Positions 57,764 to 64,000 of a stretch of 64,000 nucleotides of DNA are shown one piece after another. Under the pieces are notes generated by a model. That model had not been told where the DNA came from. It saw only the letters and a program-made list of their open reading frames with translations, and made no database searches. Source of the stretch: an uncultured Christensenellaceae bacterium (GTDB taxonomy: Bacteria > Bacillota > Clostridia > Christensenellales > UBA3700); the NCBI GenBank assembly GCA_944380285.1, contig CALWGZ010000010.1:22098-86097 (forward strand). The letters are read 5' to 3'. Each line of letters begins with the position of its first letter. Positions within the stretch are counted from its first letter, which is position 1. The translations under genes and the position numbers were made by a program.

Positions 57764-57771
57764 ATTTCACC

Positions 57772-58377
57772 TCAGCCTATCATGTTGAACACATAAAAGC
57801 CCATCGCCATAAAGCACGCCGCGAGCATGGTGATCGGGAAGCCTTTGAGCGCCTTGGGCAGTTTGAGACGGTCTATCTTTTCGCGCAGACCGCTCATGAT
57901 GACTATGGAGACGGTGAAGCCGACTCCGGCGAACAGACCGTACAGCACCGCGACGCCGACATTCATGCTCGTGATGCCCAAGAGGCTCATCATTTGAGCC
58001 TTGTCGATGACCAGTTCCGCGACGCCGAGCACCGCGCAATTGGTGGTGATCAGCGGCAGGTAGATGCCCATCGCGCGGTAGAGCGGCGGCGAGAATTTGC
58101 GGATCGCGCGCTCGATCATCTGCACCAGCGCCGCAATGACGAAGATGAACACGATGATCTCGAGATATTCAAGTCCCAGCGGCACGAGGATATATTCGTA
58201 CAGCGGATAGGTGATCAAACACGTTATCGTCATGACCAGCGTGACCGCTACGCCCATACCCAGCGCGCTGCTCGTCTTTTTGGACACGCCGAGGAAGGGG
58301 CAGATGCCGAGGAATTGCACGACGACGAAGTTGTTGACGAGCACCGCCATCACGATTATCGAAAAGAAAGTACCCAT
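57772..58377 (-). CDS. rnfA: Rnf complex subunit RnfA
   Basis: A 201-residue integral membrane subunit with six helices. FVVVQFLGICPFLGVSKK and the later TTNCAVLGVAELV carry the conserved membrane cysteines that hold an iron-sulfur centre between RnfA and RnfE. Its start overlaps the rnfE stop, and rnfB begins eight bases later. Confidence 0.96.
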   Translation of the reverse strand: MGTFFSIIVMAVLVNNFVVVQFLGICPFLGVSKKTSSALGMGVAVTLVMTITCLITYPLYEYILVPLGLEYLEIIVFIFVIAALVQMIERAIRKFSPPLYRAMGIYLPLITTNCAVLGVAELVIDKAQMMSLLGITSMNVGVAVLYGLFAGVGFTVSIVIMSGLREKIDRLKLPKALKGFPITMLAACFMAMGFYVFNMIG

Positions 58378-59150
58378 TATGCTTCACCTCCGTTGTCATG
58401 TCCGGCGTTTGCGGCGGCGGTCGGCGCGTTTTGATCGGGCGCGGTTTGGAGCGCGGCGTTTTGCGCCTCTTCCGCTTGGTCGGCAAGTTCGTTTTCGGGC
58501 TCGCCGATATCCGGTTTTTGCATGATGCGCGCTTCGAAGTTCTTGCTGCGCAGCTTGTTCTCGATCTTGGAGTAGATGTGGTTGAACAGCGCTATGCTCA
58601 TGCCGTAGACGAAGAACGCGCCCGCCGACGACGAGAAGAACCCGATGCGGAAGTCCCAAAGCTGATAGCCGAAGATCGCGCCGCTGCCCAGCACCTCGCG
58701 GATAATGCCGAGGAGGGTGAGCGCGCAGGTGAACCCCAGTCCCGTGAACAGACCGTCCAGCGCCGAGTCGAGCACCTTGTTCTTGCTCGCGAACGATTCC
58801 GCCCTGCCCAAGATGATGCAATTGACGACGATCAGCGGCAGATAGACGCCCATCGACTCATAAAGCGACGGTATGAACTTGTCCAGCACCATTCGGACGA
58901 TCGTGACGAAGGTCGCGATGATGATGACGAACGCCGGGATGCGCACCGCGTTTGGGATCGCCTTGCGCAGCAGCGAGATCAGCACGTTGGAGCAGATCAA
59001 TATGAACGTGACCGCAAGTCCCATGCCTATGCCGTTGAACGCGGCGGTCGACAGCGCGAGCGTGGGGCAGGTGCCCAGCACGAGGCGGAAGGTGGGGTTG
59101 TTGCGAAGCAGTCCGTCCAGCGAAATTTGCTTAAATCTTTGACCGGTCAT
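58377..59150 (-). CDS. rnfE: Rnf complex subunit RnfE with extended tail
   Basis: A 257-residue membrane subunit homologous to RnfA. NPTFRLVLGTCPTLALS and VNCIILGRAESFA include the paired cysteines. After the last helix (about 185-205) there is a ~50-residue Ala/Glu/Asn-rich hydrophilic tail not needed for the fold and longer than in most RnfE. It overlaps rnfG by four bases. Confidence 0.95.
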   Translation of the reverse strand: MTGQRFKQISLDGLLRNNPTFRLVLGTCPTLALSTAAFNGIGMGLAVTFILICSNVLISLLRKAIPNAVRIPAFVIIIATFVTIVRMVLDKFIPSLYESMGVYLPLIVVNCIILGRAESFASKNKVLDSALDGLFTGLGFTCALTLLGIIREVLGSGAIFGYQLWDFRIGFFSSSAGAFFVYGMSIALFNHIYSKIENKLRSKNFEARIMQKPDIGEPENELADQAEEAQNAALQTAPDQNAPTAAANAGHDNGGEA

Positions 59151-59740
59151 GCTTCACCTCCTTGCAGCACGTTGCGCGCAAAGTACAGCGCGCAATTGAC
59201 CGCATTGTTGATGGCGCGCGAAGACATCGTCGCGCCGGCTTGCGTGTTTTGGATGCCGCTCGCGTCGACGGAGAACCAGATCTCGCCGTCCGCAAGCTCG
59301 GAGTTGTGCGCGGTGTAGACCGCATAGAACGATTCGCCGAATTGCGCCATCAAAGTCTGCTTGGCGTATTCCTGCATGACGACCTTGTAGATGCCGAGCG
59401 AGCCGTCGCCCGCAGGGGAGAGGATGACCCACATCGTGACCGTGCCGTTTTTGTAGCCGTCTCCGCCGGTGCTGCGCAGCATATACGCGCCGTTTTCGAG
59501 CAGGTACGCCTGATCGATCGAGCCGTATTCGTTGGTCAGATCGGCGGCGTCGTATTCGAGCGTCTCATACTCCATCTGCTGACCGTAGACGCTCTCGATC
59601 GCGCGCATGGTGCGCTCTTCGGCGCTCACGGCGAGCAGGTCGTTGAGGATCGCGAGGAGACCGCCGGCGACCAGAGCGATCGCAAGCAGCACGACGATGC
59701 ACTTGAACGCCTCGCTTTTGAGGAATTGTCTGACTGTCAT
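59147..59740 (-). CDS. rnfG: Rnf complex subunit RnfG
   Basis: A 197-residue flavoprotein subunit with one N-terminal membrane helix (about 13-32) and an extracytoplasmic FMN-binding domain. The covalent FMN site is the Thr of AGATMSSRAINNAV (about residue 173). It overlaps both neighbours by four bases. Confidence 0.95.
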   Translation of the reverse strand: MTVRQFLKSEAFKCIVVLLAIALVAGGLLAILNDLLAVSAEERTMRAIESVYGQQMEYETLEYDAADLTNEYGSIDQAYLLENGAYMLRSTGGDGYKNGTVTMWVILSPAGDGSLGIYKVVMQEYAKQTLMAQFGESFYAVYTAHNSELADGEIWFSVDASGIQNTQAGATMSSRAINNAVNCALYFARNVLQGGEA

Positions 59741-60792
59741 TGCGCGTCCTCCTTATCCGTTTTTTGCGCGCGCTTTTCGCGTGCTTCGGCGAGCTTGACC
59801 TTGAGCTTTTTGACAAAGGACGGCGCGCCGAAAACTCTCGGACGGATGTAGGCGTTGAACATCGGCACCAAGAGGTTCATCAACAGGATCGCGAACGAGA
59901 CGACCTCGATCTTGGTCGCCGCGCGGAGCGCCGCGGTGACGACGCCGAGCAGAGCCATATAGATCCAATTGCCGACGCGCGTATGCGGCGAGGTGACGTA
60001 ATCTGTCGCCATGAAGATCGCGCCGAGGAAGAGCCCGCCCGACAAGATCGACGGTACGAACAGCCCGATATCCTTGCCGATCGCACACGCGACCAGCCCG
60101 GTGACGACGATGTAGATGACGGGATATTCCAACTTGATGACGCGGCGGACGACCAGATATATGCCGCCGATGAGCAGCGCGAGCTTGCACGTTTCGCCTA
60201 TGCAGCCGGCGACGCCTGTGCCGAGGAAGAGATCGAGGTCGGACACGGTCAGACCGTTGCCGCCCAGCATGGACGTCAATTGGGTCGCGCCCGTCGACAC
60301 GCTGCCCGACGCGCCCGAAGCGGCGACGGGGGAGATCGCGCCGATGGACGGGGCGAGCCAGCCCGAGACCATCACCGATTGGAACGCGATGAACGCGAAC
60401 ACGCGCCCGGTGATCGCGGGGTTGACCAAGTTTTTGCCCGTGCCGCCGAACAGCATCTTGACGACGACGATCGCAAAGATCGACGACAGCATGGGGACAT
60501 ACCACGGCGCCTGCGAGGGGAGGGTCAACGCCAAAAGCAGACCGGTGACCACGCTCGTCAAGTCAAAATTGAGCAATATGTCTTTGATATTTTCGCGTTT
60601 TATCAACCTGAACACGACTTCCGCGGCGACTGCCGAGACGACCGAGATCGCGATCGACGCCACCGCCGCGCCGCCGAAGTAGATGCATCCGACGACGGTT
60701 GCAGGCAGCAATGCGATCAGCACGTCCAGCATTATGCCGCGCGTCGTGCGTTTGCCTCTGATGTGCGGAGAATCCGAAACGAGATATTTCAT
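59737..60792 (-). CDS. rnfD: Rnf complex subunit RnfD
   Basis: A 351-residue membrane subunit, part of the ion-translocating core. VSDSPHIRGKRTTRGIMLDVLIALLP opens the protein. The covalent FMN Thr is in SVSTGATQLTS, and GGTGKNLVNPAITGRVFAF is conserved. I chose ATG 60792; the in-frame extension upstream overlaps rnfC and is not conserved. Confidence 0.95.
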   Translation of the reverse strand: MKYLVSDSPHIRGKRTTRGIMLDVLIALLPATVVGCIYFGGAAVASIAISVVSAVAAEVVFRLIKRENIKDILLNFDLTSVVTGLLLALTLPSQAPWYVPMLSSIFAIVVVKMLFGGTGKNLVNPAITGRVFAFIAFQSVMVSGWLAPSIGAISPVAASGASGSVSTGATQLTSMLGGNGLTVSDLDLFLGTGVAGCIGETCKLALLIGGIYLVVRRVIKLEYPVIYIVVTGLVACAIGKDIGLFVPSILSGGLFLGAIFMATDYVTSPHTRVGNWIYMALLGVVTAALRAATKIEVVSFAILLMNLLVPMFNAYIRPRVFGAPSFVKKLKVKLAEAREKRAQKTDKEDAQ

Positions 60793-60794
60793 AT

Positions 60795-62087
60795 TCACCT
60801 CTTTTCGCGCAGCTTTTGCTTGCACATTTGTATGCTTTGGACGAGCGCGCGGTTTGCAGGGCAGACGTACGCGCAGGTGCCGCACTCAATGCAATTGAGC
60901 ACGCCGCCGCGGTCGCGCGCCATGTCGTAATCGCCCGCGAGGGTATAGAAGTCGATGTCCATCGGCAGCAAATGCATCGGGCACACCTCGGCGCAGCGGC
61001 CGCAATGTATGCACGCGGTCGGGGCGGCGATCGACGCCTGTCGTGCGGTGAGCACCAACAGTCCGCTGTCCGTCTTGCGCGTGTGGAAGTCGGTGGACAG
61101 CAGCGTCGCGCCCATCATCGGACCGCCGGCGATATATGTGGACGCGTCGTCCGTCTCGCCGCCGCAGAGATCCAGCAGATAGCGGTACGACGTCCCCAGC
61201 GGCACGCGCAGGTTGGCGGGCTCTTTGACGCCCTCGCCCGACACCGTCATCACGCGATCTACAAGCGGTTTGCCCAGCTTGACCGCCTCATATACGGCGA
61301 GCGCCGTCGCGACGTTTTCGACGATTACGCCGACGTCGGCGGGCAGCTTGCCGGGCGGGACTCTGCGCCCGGTGCAGGAATAGATCAAATGCTTTTCCGA
61401 GCCCATCGGGTAGCGCTTGCGAAGTTCCGCGACGAGCACGCCGTCGACGCCGTCGAACTTTGCGATCGCGTCTGGCTTGTTCAGCTCGATCGCGACGATC
61501 ACGCGCTCGACGCCCAGCGCCAGCGCGAGCAGCTTTGCGCCCTCGGCGATCTCGTCCGTCTTTTCGATCATCAAACGGTGGTCGCAGGTCAAATAGGGCT
61601 CGCACTCCGCGCCGTTGACGATCAGCGTGTCGACGGGGGTCTTGGGCGACAGCTTGACCGCTGTCGGGAAGCCCGCGCCGCCCATGCCGACGATGCCGGC
61701 TTCGCGCACGCGCTCACGCACGCTGTCGGGTGTGATCTCTTGGAGCGGCTTGAGCGAGACCTCGCGGTTTTCGCCGTCGTTTTCGATGACGATGCAGTCC
61801 GTCTCTCCGCCGCGGGGCAGGGGACGGCGCTCGATCGCGATCACCTTGCCGCTCACGCTCGCAAAGACGTTTGCGCTCACCGCGCCGTCCGCCTCGGCGA
61901 TCAATGCGCCGCGCTCGACGACGTCGCCCACCGCGACGACGGGCTTTGCCGGCTTGCCGATGTGCTGCGACAGCGCGATCGCGACCGAATCGGGCGCGGC
62001 GACATCGCGTATCGGACAGCCTGCGCTCAGGCTCTTCTTGTCGTCGATGTGCACTCCGCGACAGAAGAATTTGGTTTTGATCTTCAC
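60795..62087 (-). CDS. rnfC: Rnf complex subunit RnfC
   Basis: A 430-residue soluble NADH-binding subunit. A barrel-sandwich N-terminus is followed by the flavin/NAD region GMGGAGFPTAVKL and VNGAECEPYLTCDHRLM, an SLBB domain, and two 4Fe-4S motifs CIHCGRCAEVCP and CIECGTCAYVCP. It passes electrons to NAD+ at the cytoplasmic face. It overlaps the Gx gene by four bases. Confidence 0.96.
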   Translation of the reverse strand: MKIKTKFFCRGVHIDDKKSLSAGCPIRDVAAPDSVAIALSQHIGKPAKPVVAVGDVVERGALIAEADGAVSANVFASVSGKVIAIERRPLPRGGETDCIVIENDGENREVSLKPLQEITPDSVRERVREAGIVGMGGAGFPTAVKLSPKTPVDTLIVNGAECEPYLTCDHRLMIEKTDEIAEGAKLLALALGVERVIVAIELNKPDAIAKFDGVDGVLVAELRKRYPMGSEKHLIYSCTGRRVPPGKLPADVGVIVENVATALAVYEAVKLGKPLVDRVMTVSGEGVKEPANLRVPLGTSYRYLLDLCGGETDDASTYIAGGPMMGATLLSTDFHTRKTDSGLLVLTARQASIAAPTACIHCGRCAEVCPMHLLPMDIDFYTLAGDYDMARDRGGVLNCIECGTCAYVCPANRALVQSIQMCKQKLREKR

Positions 62088-62689
62088 GATCTTCCTCCGT
62101 TATCGGTTTTGTCAACCGTAGTTTTATCGACACCTGCGCCAAAATTTGATGCAAGCGCCGGTTCAAGTTTGAGATAGTACGTCTCGGGCACGCGGCTCAA
62201 AAGCAATTGCGTCGCGATCCCGACTGCCGCTCCGCTCAACGCGCCGAGCAGCACCAGATAGGGCAGATAGACTATCGCCTGCGGCGTGCCCGAAATGCCG
62301 CAAAACACGAGGCATTGGACGGTGTTGTGAACGCACGCCGAAGCGACGCTCACCGCCGTCAGCGACAGTCTGCGGCAGCCGTAAAGCAGCAGCGACGACA
62401 GCCCGATCGAGACGAGTCCCGCTGCGAGCGAGTAGAGCATCGTCGACAGCGACCCTGCGATCAGGTTGCCGATCACGCATTTCACTATGACCGATATCAC
62501 GGCAAAGACGGGGGAATAGACGACCAAGACGATCGTGACGAATATGTTCCCCAAACCCAACTTGGCTCCGGGAATGAACATCGGCGGCAGCATGCCTTCG
62601 AGCAAAAACGCGATCAAGCTCAGCGCCGTCAACATCGAAACGCCCGCGATCCTGCGCGAAGCCGCCGAACTTCTCATATCTCCGTGCAC
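62084..62689 (-). CDS. Gx-type (ECF S-like) membrane protein
   Basis: A 201-residue protein with about five hydrophobic helices. It is similar to the Gx transporter / heptaprenyl diphosphate synthase component I group, which shares the fold of ECF substrate-binding subunits. SMLTALSLIAFLLEGMLP, PGAKLGLGNIFVTIVL and FCGISGTP are typical. Such genes often precede rnf operons, where a flavin-related role has been suggested but not proven. The first codon could be GTG 62689 or ATG 62677; the ribosome site is weak for both. Confidence 0.75.
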   Translation of the reverse strand: MHGDMRSSAASRRIAGVSMLTALSLIAFLLEGMLPPMFIPGAKLGLGNIFVTIVLVVYSPVFAVISVIVKCVIGNLIAGSLSTMLYSLAAGLVSIGLSSLLLYGCRRLSLTAVSVASACVHNTVQCLVFCGISGTPQAIVYLPYLVLLGALSGAAVGIATQLLLSRVPETYYLKLEPALASNFGAGVDKTTVDKTDNGGRS

Positions 62690-62709
62690 CTCGTCATCAT
62701 AGTAAGTTT

Positions 62710-62738
62710 ATTATATAAAATAAAATAAACACTGTCAA
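62710..62738 (-). promoter_or_regulatory. promoter of the rnf operon
   Basis: Minus strand: perfect TTGACA, a 17-base AT-rich spacer, perfect TATAAT, about 20 bases before the first gene. Confidence 0.88.
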
Positions 62739-62780
62739 CATCAAAGCCTAAATCCGCCCGAAAGCGTCAATTTATTAACG

Positions 62781-62997
62781 GACCGCGCAAGCGGGGTGAG
62801 GGCAAGGTTTTGACGAGATCTTTTGCGCGCATACTTCGTCTTGCCCCTTGCTAAGACCGCAGAGGGTATTGAGCTGCGGGGACGCGACTCGTCTGCGCGC
62901 AAAATCTCTTCGTCAAAACTGCTTCGCACCGACAAAATGAGCCGGCAAAAAATGCCGTCTCAATTTGTCGGCTTGCCCTCACCCCGCTTGCGCGGTC
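62781..62997 (+). repeat. Family-2 structured element, copy 2
   Basis: A 217-base element with perfect 26-base terminal inverted repeats (left GACCGCGCAAGCGGGG plus TGAGGGCAAG). An inner helix is GTTTTGACGA..TCGTCAAAAC with GCGCGC arms. The conserved apical segment CTAAGACCGCAGAGGGTATT is present. A 3' hairpin is CCGACAAA..TTTGTCGG. Stems differ from copy 1 but remain complementary. The element occupies most of 62760-63000. Confidence 0.88.
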
Positions 62998-63039
62998 TAT
63001 TTTATTAACTTAGTACGGAAAATAACAAGGAATTCGATA

Positions 63040-63346
63040 GACAGAATCAAGTAGCTTTGAGTGAGCGACTTGGTGCAGGTTTGTGCCGAAAGGGTTGCGA
63101 GCCGACGTGGTCGGCGGCATGTTATTATGCAATCCCCGAATGACCGCGCTCTTCGGGGATTGCCCCTTACGGGACCGCGAGCGGTGAGCGAGCGCTTGTC
63201 CCGTGGAGGGTGAGTATTGAGAGGGAACCAAGGAGTAGCGTATATGAGCCGTAGGCGATTTAGCGTAAATGACTTGGTGCCCTCTCAAAGCGGCGAGACG
63301 TGCCGCGCCGCAAAGCGAGCGCGGAACAGAGAAGGCGCGGCGGTCA
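63040..63346 (-). repeat. Family-1 multi-hairpin element, copy E
   Basis: On the minus strand it begins TGACCGCCGCGCC at the rubrerythrin stop. P1 has ACCAAG/CTTGGT arms. P2 is ACGGGAC/GTCCCGT with the same loop as copy A. P3 is GCAATCCCCGAA with TTCGGGGATTGC, loop GAGCGCGGTCA. P4 is replaced by a short GCCGAC/GTCGGC hairpin. It ends near AAGTAGCTT, as copy C does. Confidence 0.85.
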
Positions 63347-63937
63347 GTTGCCGTCGCTGAGTTGGAGCATGAACACGCCCTGCGCGCCCTGGCACAGCGG
63401 ACACACCGACGGCGCCTGAGCCGAGGTCACTTCATAGCCGCAGTCGGCGCACTTCCATTTGACCGGCGCCGGCTTTTTGTACAACGTACCTTCGGACATC
63501 TGGCGGTACAGGTCCTCGAAGAGCATACGGTGGCAGTTTTCGACGCCCGCCACGTTGTCGAACAGCGCGGCGATGTCGTCAAAGCCCTCTTTGCGCGCCT
63601 GGGCGGCAAAGGCGGGATAGATCTCGTCCGCCTCTTTCGCCTCATCCTCGGCGGCGAAGCGCAGATTGTCGCAAAGGTCCCACTTCTCCTTGAAGGGGAA
63701 GTCAGCCGCGAGCTCGATCTTGTCGATGGGCTTTTTGTCCGCCGATTGGATGAACGAATAGAACATCCTCGCGTGGTTGAACTCGTTGTAGACGACCGTG
63801 TCGATCACGGACGCCAGATATTTGAGTCCCTGTTTGCGCGCGCCGTACTGCATAAACATATAGCGCGCCTTTGCCATACACTCGCCGGCATAAGCTCGCG
63901 CGAGATTTTCGAAAGTCTTTGAATTTTTGAGTTGCAT
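63344..63937 (-). CDS. Rubrerythrin with C-terminal rubredoxin domain
   Basis: A 197-residue non-haem iron peroxidase that removes hydrogen peroxide in anaerobes. A four-helix ferritin-like domain carries the di-iron ligands in ARAYAGECMAKARY, YNEFNHARMF, AAEDEAKEADEIY and VENCHRMLFEDL. The rubredoxin-like iron site is CADCGY..CPLC near 160-180. The ATG at 63937 behind GGAGGTAACC is chosen over upstream codons. The stop TGA lies in the first bases of repeat copy E. Confidence 0.93.
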   Translation of the reverse strand: MQLKNSKTFENLARAYAGECMAKARYMFMQYGARKQGLKYLASVIDTVVYNEFNHARMFYSFIQSADKKPIDKIELAADFPFKEKWDLCDNLRFAAEDEAKEADEIYPAFAAQARKEGFDDIAALFDNVAGVENCHRMLFEDLYRQMSEGTLYKKPAPVKWKCADCGYEVTSAQAPSVCPLCQGAQGVFMLQLSDGN

Positions 63938-64000
63938 GGTTACCTCCGCAGACAATTGTTGACATTGCGGAGCAAAATAATCGCCCCGGGCGGAAGTTTA

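Overview
The window looks like a chromosomal segment of a fairly GC-rich, strictly anaerobic Bacillota, probably class Clostridia and possibly an uncultured gut lineage. The basis is a pyruvate:ferredoxin oxidoreductase, a complete six-subunit Rnf complex, rubrerythrin, a Clostridia-style ecfA-ecfA-ecfT-truA-rplM-rpsI block, strong AGGAGG ribosome-binding sites and sigma-70-type promoters. There is no rRNA gene, so the genus cannot be fixed.

Layout. 96-11702 (+): a surface-glycan operon. It starts with a sugar aminotransferase and a phosphoglycosyl transferase fused to a GNAT acetyltransferase, followed by an ATP-grasp ligase, five glycosyltransferases, an EpsG/Wzy-like polymerase and a Wzx-like flippase. 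From about 1550 on, the cluster is much more AT-rich than its surroundings, which suggests exchange of the cassette interior. 11703-12612: tandem repeats. 12613-20691 (+): a myo-inositol catabolic operon (iolJ-C-B-D-E-A-G) with no transporter or regulator beside it. 20758-24593: a minus-strand AAA ATPase facing a GH31 glycosidase. 24847-24923 (-): tRNA-Arg(CCT). 25239-26635 (-): three tandem zinc-ribbon membrane proteins. 26790-33265 (+): a membrane-anchored GH51 arabinofuranosidase, a degenerate kinase-like protein with an XRE repressor, and a large repeat lipoprotein. 33401-37628 (+): an operon of an MFS carrier, a ComEC-like metallo-hydrolase, an amino-acid kinase and a DNA-deoxyinosine glycosylase. 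38393-41926 (-): PFOR. 42143-46514 (+): ECF module, truA, rplM, rpsI. 46662-53023 (+): a MATE efflux pump and a heterodimeric ABC exporter. 53642-56527: small membrane proteins and a YhcH-type protein. 56948-62689 (-): a Gx-type membrane protein plus rnfCDGEAB. 63344-63937 (-): rubrerythrin.

Metabolically, iol products and pyruvate feed PFOR. Reduced ferredoxin can be re-oxidised by Rnf to build an ion gradient. GH31, GH51 and the MFS carrier point to plant or host glycan use.

The most unusual content lies between the genes. One family of multi-hairpin elements occurs at least five times (48019-49000, 53021-53300, 63040-63346). Each copy keeps the loop sequences (for example GAGCGCGGTCA) while the stems are exchanged for different but still complementary sequences. 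A second family (37626-37847 and 62781-62997) is bounded by a 26-base inverted repeat and also varies in a pairing-preserving way. A third element is a 200-base tandem duplication of short hairpins joined by ATTTCAC. The first two families share GACCGC/GCGGTC ends, and copies begin at or just before the stop codons of genes. They look like a mobile or structured-RNA system that I do not recognise.
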